Shown in pieces: positions 55,870-64,000 of a stretch of DNA of 64,000 bases. The stretch is from an uncultured Eubacterium sp. (GTDB lineage: Bacteria > Bacillota > Clostridia > Lachnospirales > Lachnospiraceae): positions 44,268-108,267 of the forward strand of contig CAMUHY010000011.1 of NCBI GenBank assembly GCA_947088865.1, written 5' to 3'. Position 1 is the stretch's first letter, and the number at the start of each line of letters is the position of its first letter. Position numbers and translations under genes: made by a program. The notes beneath the pieces are model-generated. The model had not been told where the DNA came from and searched no databases. It saw only the letters and a list, made by a program, of their open reading frames with translations.

Positions 55870-57021
55870 TCAATGAATATGCTCCATTACTGCTTTGCTT
55901 ACGACTTCTGCCACACGTGGGTCAAAGGCTTCAGGCAAGATATTCGTATCGCTTAACTCCTCGTCAGACAGTAAGTCAGCGATAGCCGTTGCAGCAGCAA
56001 GCTTCATCTCTTCTGTAATCTGTTTTGCATGACCTTCCAATGCGCCTTTAAATATGCCTGGAAAGGCGATAACATTATTTACCTGATTTGGAAAATCAGA
56101 ACGTCCCGTTCCAACAATTCTTGCGCCGGCAGCTTTTGCAACATCAGGCATAATTTCTGGCACAGGATTAGCCATTGCAAAAAGAATCGCATCTTGATTC
56201 ATTGTAGAAACCATTTCAGATGTGACAATATTAGGGGCAGACACACCGATAAAAATATCAGCACCCACAAGGGCATCTGCTAGTGTACCTGTCTTATTCT
56301 CAAGGTTGGTTAAATCCATCATCGTCTCTTGCATCCAGTTTAACCCCTCACTGTTTTTAGAAAGAATACCTGTCTTATCACACATTGTAATATGCTTAAA
56401 TCCATAGGAAAGAAGCAGTTTTGTTATAGCGATACCAGCAGAACCCGCTCCATTGACAACAACATTGCAGTTTTCTTTGGTCTTTTTTGTCACCTTAAGG
56501 CTGTTGATAATGCCTGCTAAGACAACGATAGCAGTACCATGCTGGTCATCATGGAAAACAGGAATATCTAATAATTGTTTTAAACGTTCTTCAATTTCAA
56601 AACATCTTGGAGCAGAGATATCTTCCAGATTAATTCCGCCAAAAGCAGGTGCAATATGCACAATGGTTTTAATAATTTCTTCTGTATCTTGAGTGTCAAG
56701 ACAGATTGGTACAGCATTGACGCCGCCAAAGGACTTAAAGAGAACAGATTTTCCCTCCATCACAGGCATAGCGGCATAGGCGCCGATATTGCCAAGACCC
56801 AGTACGGCGCTTCCATCGGATACAACAGCGATGGTGTTGGATTTGATGGTATATTTATAAGCAGCCGATTGGTCTTTGGCTATTATTTTGCAAGGCTCTG
56901 CAACGCCAGGTGTGTAAGCAAGTGCCAAATCCTGCCTTGTTGCAATAGTCATCTTAGGAGTAGTCTCAAATTTACCGTTCCATTCTTCGTGAAGTGCGAT
57001 AGCTTTTTCTGCATTTGTCAT
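55870..57021 (-). CDS. NAD(P)-dependent malic enzyme
   Basis: A 383-residue short-form malic enzyme that oxidatively decarboxylates malate to pyruvate. Visible parts are LALAYTPGVAEPCK, the catalytic Lys-containing SNTIAVVSDGSAVLGLG, the metal-binding HDDQHGTAIVVLAG, and the dinucleotide fold VVVNGAGSAGIA. Start chosen at ATG 57021; GAAAGG lies 12 nt upstream, which is long. NAD versus NADP use cannot be decided. TATAAT (minus strand, 57098-57103) may be its -10 box. Confidence 0.93.
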   Translation of the reverse strand: MTNAEKAIALHEEWNGKFETTPKMTIATRQDLALAYTPGVAEPCKIIAKDQSAAYKYTIKSNTIAVVSDGSAVLGLGNIGAYAAMPVMEGKSVLFKSFGGVNAVPICLDTQDTEEIIKTIVHIAPAFGGINLEDISAPRCFEIEERLKQLLDIPVFHDDQHGTAIVVLAGIINSLKVTKKTKENCNVVVNGAGSAGIAITKLLLSYGFKHITMCDKTGILSKNSEGLNWMQETMMDLTNLENKTGTLADALVGADIFIGVSAPNIVTSEMVSTMNQDAILFAMANPVPEIMPDVAKAAGARIVGTGRSDFPNQVNNVIAFPGIFKGALEGHAKQITEEMKLAAATAIADLLSDEELSDTNILPEAFDPRVAEVVSKAVMEHIH

Positions 57022-57127
57022 AATCGTTAAAATCCTTTCAATGTAAACTTTTATCATAATATAAATTGGAATATAAAAAATTGCGCTTTGGCTTTTTATT
57101 ATAGCATAGCTGTAAAAAAAAATCTAT

Positions 57128-57155
57128 TTGAAATTTGGACAAAATAGTGTATAAT
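57128..57155 (+). promoter_or_regulatory. Promoter of rho
   Basis: TTGAAA (57128-57133), 16-bp spacer, TATAAT (57150-57155). It leaves a leader of nearly 190 nt, long enough for autoregulation by Rho, in which the family C element lies. The whole gap 57022-57348 otherwise holds no gene. Confidence 0.55.
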
Positions 57156-57278
57156 AAATTTGATTCCACGAGGGTGGTGGATTTAATTCTTAATACGAGT
57201 TCAGTATAATATCCCTTAATTATTTTAAAATTTAAGATTAATAAAATAGGAGAATAGCGAAATAAAAATTAGTTCGCA

Positions 57279-57346
57279 GATTTGTGCTTGTGTATAGAAC
57301 AGTAAATGTTCTTTAAATTTGCAGGTTGAGTAAGAATGGAGGACTT
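57279..57346 (+). repeat. Leader element family C, copy 2
   Basis: GATTTGTGC to TTTGCAGGTT, related to 5299-5350. It contains an inner AGAACA/TGTTCT stem and ends close to the GGAGG ribosome-binding site of rho. Confidence 0.5.
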
Positions 57347-57348
57347 TT

Positions 57349-58773
57349 ATGAGAGAAAAGCTAGAAACATTATCACTTGTTGTTTTACGGGAATTTGCAA
57401 GAGATAAAAAGCTAAAAAATATTTCTTCAATGAGAAAGGCTGAATTAATTGATGCGTTAATTGCCGCATCAGAGCAGGAAAAGCAGGAAGAGGAAACGTT
57501 AGACAAACAAGATGATATAAAGGAAGAAAAAGCGGCAGAAAAGGAAAAGAAAGCTGTCAAAAGCGAGCCAAAAGCAAATGGCAGTGAAAAAAGCGAACAG
57601 GGAACCCAACCTCAGCAAGTATTAGGATATTCTCATCAACAGGCAGCGCCACAAGAGATTGCAAATGGAATATTGGAAGTGATGTCTGAGGGATATGGAT
57701 TTATACGTTGTGAAAACTTTTTACCAGGTGATAATGATGTATATGTATCACCATCACAAATAAGGAAGTTTAATCTTAAAACAGGTGATTTTATAAAAGG
57801 ACCCAAAAGACCCAAAAATCAGGGAGAAAAATTTTCAGCATTGATGTATCTTGAATCGGTAAGCGGCATGAGTCCTGCTGAAGCCACTAAAAGACCATCA
57901 TTTGAAAGTCTTACGCCGATATTTCCAAATGAGAGAATACATATAGAGAAAAATAGCAGTACGGTTGCTATGAGGGTTGTTGATTTGATTTGCCCGATTG
58001 GAAAAGGACAAAGAGGTATGATTGTATCACAGCCAAAATCAGGAAAAACAACACTTTTAAAACAGATAGCTAACGCTATTACAAAGAACAATCCAGAGAT
58101 GCATTTGATGATATTGCTTATAGACGAGCGTCCAGAAGAAGTAACAGATATAAAAGAATCCATTATTGGCGATAATGTAGAGGTGATTTATTCAACGTTT
58201 GACGAATTGCCAGAACGCCATAAAAGGGTGTCTGAGATGGTTATTGAGCGTGCTAAAAGGCTGGTGGAAAATAAAAAAGATGTCATTATACTGTTAGACA
58301 GTATAACAAGACTGGCAAGAGCCTATAATCTTACAGTCCAGGCTAGCGGAAGGACGCTTTCAGGCGGTTTAGACCCCGCAGCGCTCCATATGCCTAAACG
58401 ATTTTTTGGCGCTGCCAGAAATATGCGTGAAGGCGGAAGTCTTACCATACTTGCCACAGCATTAGTTGAGACAGGCAGCAAGATGGATGATGTTGTATTT
58501 GAAGAATTTAAAGGAACAGGCAATATGGAGCTGGTATTAGATAGGAAGCTTTCAGAAAAAAGAGTGTTTCCAGCTATCAATGTTGCTAAATCTGGAACGA
58601 GAAGAGATGATTTGCTTTTAAATAAAGATGAGAAACAAGCAGTGGATATTATTCATAAAGCATTGAGCGGCTTAAAGGCAGATGAGGCAGCAGAGAGAGT
58701 ACTTGATTTATTTAGCAAAACAATTAATAATAATGAATTTGTACAAATTGTATGCAAAAATAAACATATATAA
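57349..58773 (+). CDS. rho: Transcription termination factor Rho
   Basis: Hexameric RNA helicase of 474 residues. The N-terminal Rho helical domain ([20 protein letters not shown]) is followed by a Lys/Glu-rich insert (about 45-90), the RNA-binding cold-shock-like domain ([21 protein letters not shown]) and the ATPase with Walker [10 protein letters not shown] and Walker [16 protein letters not shown]. The charged insert is longer than in E. coli. It has its own promoter and long leader; rpmE follows with a separate promoter. Confidence 0.97.
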   Translation: MREKLETLSLVVLREFARDKKLKNISSMRKAELIDALIAASEQEKQEEETLDKQDDIKEEKAAEKEKKAVKSEPKANGSEKSEQGTQPQQVLGYSHQQAAPQEIANGILEVMSEGYGFIRCENFLPGDNDVYVSPSQIRKFNLKTGDFIKGPKRPKNQGEKFSALMYLESVSGMSPAEATKRPSFESLTPIFPNERIHIEKNSSTVAMRVVDLICPIGKGQRGMIVSQPKSGKTTLLKQIANAITKNNPEMHLMILLIDERPEEVTDIKESIIGDNVEVIYSTFDELPERHKRVSEMVIERAKRLVENKKDVIILLDSITRLARAYNLTVQASGRTLSGGLDPAALHMPKRFFGAARNMREGGSLTILATALVETGSKMDDVVFEEFKGTGNMELVLDRKLSEKRVFPAINVAKSGTRRDDLLLNKDEKQAVDIIHKALSGLKADEAAERVLDLFSKTINNNEFVQIVCKNKHI

Positions 58774-58878
58774 GAAGCGGCAATTCAAAAATTATATTTT
58801 TAGATAAATATTCCATTGTTTTTTATTGATGCAAACAATTATAAAACCCAATTGTTTTTAAAACAATCTAAAAAAGTC

Positions 58879-58907
58879 TTGCATATGATTATGACATATG
58901 ATACAAT
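58879..58907 (+). promoter_or_regulatory. Promoter of rpmE
   Basis: TTGCAT (58879-58884), 17-bp spacer, TACAAT (58902-58907), 66 bp before the rpmE start. Confidence 0.7.
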
Positions 58908-58973
58908 ATCAACGCTGCTTATTGAAGACAAAGATTACTGAATAAATAAATAATTGTTAAAGAGGTGAAAATC

Positions 58974-59180
58974 ATGAGAGAAGGAATCCATCCAGAGTAC
59001 TATCAGGCAAAAGTTGTTTGTAACTGTGGCAATGAATTTGTGACAGGTTCAACAAAGGAAGAAATCCATGTAGAGATTTGTTCTAAATGCCACCCTTTCT
59101 ATACAGGTCAACAAAAGGCAACAGCTGCTCGCGGACGTATTGATAAGTTTAACAGAAAGTATGGTGTTAAGAATAATTAA
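58974..59180 (+). CDS. rpmE: 50S ribosomal protein L31
   Basis: A 68-residue zinc-binding (C+) form of L31 with Cys16, Cys18, Cys36 and Cys39 (CNC and CSKC) and the conserved [12 protein letters not shown] at 58974 is preceded by AGAGGTG with a 7-nt spacing; an in-frame GTG three codons earlier overlaps that site. It lies downstream of rho, as often in Firmicutes. Confidence 0.97.
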   Translation: MREGIHPEYYQAKVVCNCGNEFVTGSTKEEIHVEICSKCHPFYTGQQKATAARGRIDKFNRKYGVKNN

Positions 59181-59189
59181 TGCCTGTTT

Positions 59190-59224
59190 AAGATTGAGGT
59201 CATGCAAGGTCTCAATCTTTTATT
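59190..59224 (+). terminator. Intrinsic terminator after rpmE
   Basis: AAGATTGAG (59190-59198) pairs with CTCAATCTT (59211-59219), followed by a T-run. Confidence 0.88.
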
Positions 59225-59231
59225 AAATAAG

Positions 59232-59264
59232 GATGCCGCGCATTTGCGTGGCATCTGTTGTTTT
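59232..59264 (+). terminator. Second hairpin downstream of rpmE
   Basis: GATGCCGCGC (59232-59241), loop ATTT, GCGTGGCATC (59246-59255) with one G-U, then TGTTGTTTTA. It may back up the first terminator or attenuate the DUF1385 gene. Confidence 0.7.
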
Positions 59265-59432
59265 ATGTACACAGACATTTATAGGAAGATTGTCAGCAAA
59301 TTTGATGGGTGTCTGGTGCATAGGTAGGAGAAGATGACTTTTTCCTGCTTGATTTTACTTATGGAAAATAGTGTCAGTAGACATGATAATAAGCAAACTT
59401 GCGCTTTTTTGAGGCAAGAATGGGGGATTAAT

Positions 59433-60821
59433 ATGAAAAATTCTGGAATTGGAGGGCAGGCTGTACTGGAAGGCATTATGATGCGCAACAAGGATAAATA
59501 TGCGATTGCAGTAAGAAAGCCCGACAAAGAAATTGAACTAGTTGTAAAAGACAGTAAACTGTTGACTGATAAATATAAATGGCTAAATTATCCTATTATT
59601 AGAGGTGTATTTAATTTTATTGATTCAATGGTAACAGGAATATCAACAATTACATACTCTGCTTCATTTTATGACGACCCTGCTGAACAGAAGAAGACAA
59701 AGGCGGATGAAATTGGCAGAGCAGTGTTTAAAGATAAACTGGAATCCATACTGATGGCTGTAACCGTGATTGTATCTGTTATATTGGCAGTGGGATTATT
59801 TATGATACTGCCATATTTTGTGTCAAGGTTATTAAAAAATGTAATCTCTTCTCAAATCTTCTTAAATTTTATTGAGGGGTTGGTAAGAGTTCTCATATTT
59901 TTATTATATATGGTTGCTATATCGCAAATGAATGATATAAAAAGAACATATATGTATCATGGAGCAGAACATAAGTGTATCAATTGCATAGAAAATGGAG
60001 CAAGACTGACGGTAGAAAACGTTATGAACAGCTCACGGCTTCATAAGCGCTGTGGTACTAGTTTTATGTTTTTAGTTATGTTTATCAGTATTGTGTTTTT
60101 TATCTTTATAAGAGTTGATAATACAATATTGCAGGTTATTATTAGAATCTTTATGATTCCAGTTATTGCAGGCGTTTCTTACGAGATATTAAAATGGGCT
60201 GGAAGAAATGATAATGCGTTTGTAAATATTGTAAGCAAACCAGGTATGCTCCTTCAAAAGCTTACCACAAAAGAGCCTGATGCCGATATGGTTGAGGTTG
60301 CAATAAAAGCGGTGGAGGCTGTTTTTGACTGGCAAGAATTTCTTGATGCATATTATGAGAATGAAACGGATAAGGAAGCTGCAATACAGGCTTGTGAAGA
60401 TGCATTAAAACAAAAGGCACAGGTGATGGATATTAAAATTTCTAAGGAGACTGGCTCTGTTACGGCATCTAAAGATAAACCAGAGGAAGAAATAAACATG
60501 AAAGAGGAAAATGCAGATACTTCTGTATATGTAAATCATATAGATGAGGATATAGAGGAGTTTGAATTTGATGGTCATGCAGATATTGAATTTGAGGATT
60601 TAGATAGTGAATCGTCACATAGTCTATCACAAAACCAGGAAGATTTTGAACCATTAGAAAAGGATATCGAAATGGACAGTCTTTATGATGAGCAAGAAGA
60701 TGATGGTGAATCAGAGGATGTATTTGAAGGTTTTGAGTTTGAAGAGCCACAACCAGAAGTTGTTGATGAATTAGTTGCAGATGAAGTTCCTCTTTTTAAA
60801 GAGCGAAAGACAGATAAATAA
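59433..60821 (+). CDS. DUF1385 (YqhQ-like) membrane protein with acidic C-terminal tail
   Basis: A 462-residue protein. The DUF1385 core (about 1-310) opens with GIGGQAVLEGIMMRN and has several membrane helices (about 105-128, 142-165, 210-260) around the conserved MYHGAEHKCINCIENGA. The last ~150 residues are very rich in Glu and Asp (DIEEFEFDGHADIEFEDLD) and lack any fold; YqhQ of B. subtilis does not have this extension. It is 4 bp from prmC, and the DUF1385-prmC-prfA order is conserved in clostridia. Function unknown. GGGGG lies 6 nt before the ATG. Confidence 0.92.
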   Translation: MKNSGIGGQAVLEGIMMRNKDKYAIAVRKPDKEIELVVKDSKLLTDKYKWLNYPIIRGVFNFIDSMVTGISTITYSASFYDDPAEQKKTKADEIGRAVFKDKLESILMAVTVIVSVILAVGLFMILPYFVSRLLKNVISSQIFLNFIEGLVRVLIFLLYMVAISQMNDIKRTYMYHGAEHKCINCIENGARLTVENVMNSSRLHKRCGTSFMFLVMFISIVFFIFIRVDNTILQVIIRIFMIPVIAGVSYEILKWAGRNDNAFVNIVSKPGMLLQKLTTKEPDADMVEVAIKAVEAVFDWQEFLDAYYENETDKEAAIQACEDALKQKAQVMDIKISKETGSVTASKDKPEEEINMKEENADTSVYVNHIDEDIEEFEFDGHADIEFEDLDSESSHSLSQNQEDFEPLEKDIEMDSLYDEQEDDGESEDVFEGFEFEEPQPEVVDELVADEVPLFKERKTDK

Positions 60822-60825
60822 TTGT

Positions 60826-61737
60826 ATGAGTCATATATCTTATAGAGAGGCAGTTTTAGAAGCTGCCAAACGGTTAAAAAAGTGCGGTGTGGATAATCCT
60901 CAATATGACAGTCAAGAATTATTGATGAGTGTAACAAATATGGATAGAACGGCTTATTTGCTGCATTGTGAGGAAAAAATGGAGGATAGTCTGTACACTG
61001 CATTTGAGAAATTAGTAAAACGGCGGGCAAATAGAGAACCCTTGCAGCATATTTTAGGTTATACTTACTTTTGGGGGCGAAAATATCTAGTTAATAAAAA
61101 TGTGCTTATTCCTAGACAAGATACAGAAGTGCTTGTGGAAAAGGCGTTAGAATGTATTAGAACAGGAGACCGTGTATTAGATATGTGTACAGGGTCAGGC
61201 TGTATTATTATTACACTTGCCAGTGAAAAAAAATTATCGAGGGCAGTTGGAGTAGACTTATCTCCAAAAGCGCTTGAAGTGGCAAAAGAAAATGCAGACC
61301 GTCTTTTAGCAGATGTCCAATGGATAGAAAGTGATTTATTTCAAAATATAAATTTGTCGGTGCAGACAAATTTAAAAAGGAATCTAAAATCAGATGTACA
61401 GATGAGTATAGATTCAAATTCTTTATATGATATAATAGTCTCTAATCCGCCCTATATTGAGCGGAATGTGATTGATACGTTAAGTGATGAAGTGCGCCGG
61501 TTTGACCCATTGACAGCGTTAGACGGCGGTGAGGATGGACTTGTGTTTTATCGCAAAATTACAGAACAGTCTGTAAATTATTTAAAGACAGGCGGCTGGC
61601 TGCTCTATGAAATAGGAAGCAATCAATCAAGGCAGGTAAAAGATATAATGTCTGCCAGTGGTTATGAGGATATACGTGTTGTGAAGGATTTAGCTGGTCT
61701 GTGCAGAGTTGTAATGGGAAGACTTAAAGGTGATTAA
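60826..61737 (+). CDS. prmC: Release factor glutamine methyltransferase
   Basis: Methylates the GGQ glutamine of release factors, using SAM. The 303 residues have an N-terminal helical substrate domain and the Rossmann methyltransferase with VLDMCTGSGCIIITLA and the catalytic VSNPPYIE. A Lys/Ser-rich loop of about 15 residues before NPPY is longer than usual. The ATG at 60826 has no good ribosome-binding site, so translation may depend on coupling to the DUF1385 stop 4 bp upstream. prfA follows by 22 bp. Confidence 0.95.
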   Translation: MSHISYREAVLEAAKRLKKCGVDNPQYDSQELLMSVTNMDRTAYLLHCEEKMEDSLYTAFEKLVKRRANREPLQHILGYTYFWGRKYLVNKNVLIPRQDTEVLVEKALECIRTGDRVLDMCTGSGCIIITLASEKKLSRAVGVDLSPKALEVAKENADRLLADVQWIESDLFQNINLSVQTNLKRNLKSDVQMSIDSNSLYDIIVSNPPYIERNVIDTLSDEVRRFDPLTALDGGEDGLVFYRKITEQSVNYLKTGGWLLYEIGSNQSRQVKDIMSASGYEDIRVVKDLAGLCRVVMGRLKGD

Positions 61738-61759
61738 AAAGAAAGGTGTGTAATTATCA

Positions 61760-62842
61760 ATGGATATGTTTGATAAATTGGAAGATATAGTAAATAGATA
61801 TGAGGATATCACAGCAGAACTAAGCAATCCTGATGTAGTGAATGACCAAAATAAATTTAAGATGCTGATGAAAGAGCAAAACAACATTGTTCCTATTGTT
61901 ACAGCATTTACCGAATACAAAAGTTGTAAGCAAAATATTGAGGATAGTTTAGCAATGCTGTCGGAAGAAAGTGATGCTGAACTTTTAGAATTGGTAAAGG
62001 AAGAATTAAATGATTCCAAGAAAAAGGTAGAAGAACTAGAAAACGAGTTGAAAATATTGTTATTGCCAAAAGACCCAAATGATGACAAAGATATTGTGGT
62101 AGAGATTCGAGCAGGCGCAGGTGGTGATGAGGCGGCTTTGTTTGCCGCAGAGTTGTTTCGTATGTACACACATTATGCAGAGTCTAAACGGTGGAAGATT
62201 GAAGTTGTCAATGCAGATGAAACAGGTATTGGCGGAATGAAAGAAATCGAATTTATGGTAAAAGGTCAAGGCGCATATTCTGTGATGAAGTATGAGAGCG
62301 GCGTTCACAGAGTACAGCGAGTGCCAGAGACGGAGTCTGGAGGAAGAATCCACACCTCTACGGCATCAGTAGCCGTTATGCCAGAGGCAGAGGATGTGGA
62401 TATTCAAATTAATGATAAAGATATACGAATTGATGTTATGCGTGCTTCCGGCAATGGCGGACAGTGTGTCAATACAACGGATTCCGCAGTACGACTTACC
62501 CATTATCCAACAGGCATTGTGATTTATTCACAGACAGAAAAGTCACAGATTCAAAATAAAGAAAAGGCATTTGCACTGCTGCGCGCCAAATTATATGATA
62601 TGGAAATGCAAAAAGCCCATGATGCAGAAGCGGATGCAAGAAAAAGCCAAATTGGTACAGGAGACCGTTCTGAAAAAATTAGAACATATAATTTTCCGCA
62701 AGGGCGTGTGACTGACCATAGAATTGGATTGACTTTATATAAGCTTGATAAAATTATGGACGGAGATATTCAAGAGATTATTGATGCCTGTATCGCCGCC
62801 GACCAAGCGATACGCCTAAGTAGCTTGAATGAGGAGGGCTAG
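61760..62842 (+). CDS. prfA: Peptide chain release factor 1
   Basis: Recognises UAA and UAG stop codons and triggers peptide release. The 360 residues show the catalytic GGQ (GNGGQCVN, Gln235), the codon-reading PxT motif as PET in [15 protein letters not shown], and [17 protein letters not shown]. Gln235 is the substrate of the upstream PrmC. AAAGGTG precedes the ATG. A strong terminator follows. Confidence 0.97.
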   Translation: MDMFDKLEDIVNRYEDITAELSNPDVVNDQNKFKMLMKEQNNIVPIVTAFTEYKSCKQNIEDSLAMLSEESDAELLELVKEELNDSKKKVEELENELKILLLPKDPNDDKDIVVEIRAGAGGDEAALFAAELFRMYTHYAESKRWKIEVVNADETGIGGMKEIEFMVKGQGAYSVMKYESGVHRVQRVPETESGGRIHTSTASVAVMPEAEDVDIQINDKDIRIDVMRASGNGGQCVNTTDSAVRLTHYPTGIVIYSQTEKSQIQNKEKAFALLRAKLYDMEMQKAHDAEADARKSQIGTGDRSEKIRTYNFPQGRVTDHRIGLTLYKLDKIMDGDIQEIIDACIAADQAIRLSSLNEEG

Positions 62843-62903
62843 AAGGCTTGATTTTACTGGGTTTTGGTGAAAATGTAAAGTTTTAAAAAGTGAAAGTTTG
62901 AGG

Positions 62904-62952
62904 AAAAAATCGGTCTGATGAGTGAAAAATCAGACCGATTTTTGATTTTTTT
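62904..62952 (+). terminator. Intrinsic terminator after prfA
   Basis: AAAAATCGGTCTGAT pairs with ATCAGACCGATTTTT (right arm from 62929) with a 9-nt loop, then further T-rich sequence. The remaining bases up to 63078 are AT-rich without a gene. Confidence 0.93.
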
Positions 62953-63078
62953 GAGTTTTAGAGATAGTGGTTATTCTAAAAGACACAATATTCAAATATT
63001 TTAGATAGGATTTCAGAAGTAAGTAGTTATAAAATAAATTATATCATTAAAGATAAGTTGATTTACTAAAAAAATAAG

Positions 63079-63107
63079 TTGTATAGTATCAAAACAAGAG
63101 GTATAAT
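63079..63107 (+). promoter_or_regulatory. Promoter of the PIN-domain toxin-antitoxin pair
   Basis: TTGTAT (63079-63084), 17-bp spacer, TATAAT (63102-63107), 88 bp before the antitoxin ATG. Confidence 0.6.
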
Positions 63108-63195
63108 ATAGATAAAGACACTTTAAGGTATCGTTTATAATAAATAGGATACTAAGTTCAAGTTGTATTGTGGAAAGGATGAAAAAGGTGTTTAT

Positions 63196-63441
63196 ATGTT
63201 AGCATTACAAGGATATTATGATGGAAGTACAGTACAAATGTTAGAGGAAATTCATGCAAAAAAGAATCAAAAATTGATTATCACAATATTAGATGAATTT
63301 ATAGATGTAGAAGATATAAATGAACGTACTAAAAATTTATCAGCAAGAGGTTCATTAGCACAATATGCAAATCCAAAACTGCAAAAGAAAGAAAAATTTG
63401 CATGGGAGGAGGCAGTAAAAGACAGCTATGATAATACTTGA
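63196..63441 (+). CDS. Putative antitoxin of a PIN-domain module
   Basis: An 81-residue protein beginning MLALQGYYDGSTVQMLEEI. A strand-rich first half (KKNQKLIITILDE) recalls the AbrB/AF-type or DUF-type antitoxin cores, and a charged second half (YANPKLQKKEKFAWEEAVKD) would wrap the toxin. The family is not certain. It overlaps the PIN-domain gene by 14 bp, the usual gene order for type II antitoxin-toxin pairs. AAAGGTG lies 6 nt before the ATG. Confidence 0.7.
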   Translation: MLALQGYYDGSTVQMLEEIHAKKNQKLIITILDEFIDVEDINERTKNLSARGSLAQYANPKLQKKEKFAWEEAVKDSYDNT

Positions 63442-63796
63442 TACCAATATGATTTTAAGATATTTATTAAATGATAATAAAGAAATGGCAGATGAGGTAG
63501 AAAAAGTTATCACACAAGGTAATGCAGGTGTGACAATAGAAGTTATTGCAGAAGTAGTGTATGTTTTAAAAGGAGTTTATTTAATACAGCGTGATTCAAT
63601 AAGAATAAGTTTGTTAAATTTTTTGTTAGAGATACAGGCAGATGAAAAGGATGTATTGAAGGTTGCTTTAGAAACATATGGTAAACAGAATTTAGATTTT
63701 GTGGATTGTATTTTATATGCTTATAATAGAGTAAAAGGGTATGAAATAAAAACATTTGATAAGAAACTAAAAAAATTATTAACGTATGAAAGATAA
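63428..63796 (+). CDS. PIN-domain toxin (VapC-like)
   Basis: A 122-residue ribonuclease-type toxin. The metal-binding acidic residues of a PIN domain are visible: Asp in MIILDTNMILRYL, Glu in EVIAEVVYVL, Asp in DFVDCILYA and Asp in IKTFDKKLKKL. It overlaps the antitoxin by 14 bp. Such toxins cleave tRNA or other RNA when freed from the antitoxin. The 204 bp after it, to the window end, are very AT-rich and show no gene. Confidence 0.9.
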   Translation: MIILDTNMILRYLLNDNKEMADEVEKVITQGNAGVTIEVIAEVVYVLKGVYLIQRDSIRISLLNFLLEIQADEKDVLKVALETYGKQNLDFVDCILYAYNRVKGYEIKTFDKKLKKLLTYER

Positions 63797-64000
63797 TGAG
63801 ATATGAATTTATAAAATGAAGATGTATAAAAAATAATAAAAATATTTATTTGTATATTTGTTGCAGGAGTATTTAAATAAGACTTGTCTTTTTATATTTA
63901 AATGTTTTCAGTTGAAATTGGCTTGTATATTAAAAATATATTTATTATTTTATTAAATAATATTATTAAGGAAGATCAATTTTAAGTTAAAAAATTTTTT

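Noticed and set aside
63797-64000. Coding sequence at the window end
   Set aside because: The last 204 bp are very AT-rich with stops in all frames; no start signal was seen.

Overview
The window is AT-rich and gene-dense. It looks like a chromosomal segment of an anaerobic, endospore-forming clostridium, most likely a member of the Lachnospiraceae. That placement is an inference from gene content: an alpha/beta-type small acid-soluble spore protein, a ferredoxin-type [FeFe] hydrogenase, a membrane pyrophosphatase, chemotaxis and stator-type proteins, the tig-clpP-clpX-engB and DUF1385-prmC-prfA orders, and several small membrane proteins typical of that family. There is no prophage, no complete insertion sequence, no CRISPR array, and no rRNA or tRNA gene that I could see.

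Layout. 1-1.2 kb is the 3' part of groEL, followed by a strong hairpin terminator. 1.4-5.2 kb is a minus-strand block: a methyl-accepting chemotaxis protein (MCP), a DUF4349 lipoprotein and a small hypothetical protein, with large foldback and repeat elements between them. 5.4-12.4 kb holds guaB, a CheX/CheY-type pair, truA, argS and a glycosyltransferase. 13.2-21.6 kb is a GGDEF-EAL protein followed by a pyrimidine cluster (pyrC, pyrF, pyrK, pyrD, pyrE) with an MCP gene inserted before pyrE. 21.6-24.8 kb has small membrane proteins and a long M29-type peptidase. 24.9-29.6 kb is purE-purM-purN-purD-hisS. 29.7-31.7 kb is a PadR/HAAS/DUF4097 envelope-sensing cassette with a clear promoter and overlapping operator. 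31.9-34.0 kb is a MotA stator homologue, a shortened MotA-like protein and a membrane-anchored LuxR-type regulator. 34.2-41.4 kb contains a hydrogenase, a Nudix hydrolase, an LRR lipoprotein, a lipase-like hydrolase, a hemerythrin and a DegV protein. 41.8-46.5 kb has an orphan hypB and a compact N-degron operon (clpS-clpA-aat). 46.6-64 kb has hppA, a DJ-1 protein, a D,D-carboxypeptidase, an SASP gene, tig-clpP-clpX-engB, DUF4364, malic enzyme, rho, rpmE, DUF1385-prmC-prfA and a PIN-domain toxin-antitoxin pair.

The least expected content is non-coding. Several families of short intergenic repeats form hairpins, and their copies differ by compensating base changes: (i) a roughly 170-bp multi-hairpin element (4589-4762 and 41377-41549) that ends in the ribosome-binding site of the next gene and carries its own start signal and short reading frame; (ii) a roughly 25-bp cassette directly before start codons, at least nine copies; (iii) a 33-bp hairpin with a 7-nt loop, three copies; (iv) a hairpin with a conserved 17-nt inner segment, two copies; (v) an approximately 50-bp element before two genes. 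Together they suggest an uncharacterised family of mobile or regulatory leader elements. The other main candidate for a new system is the MotA / mini-MotA / membrane LuxR cluster, whose control regions carry a repeated 9-mer.
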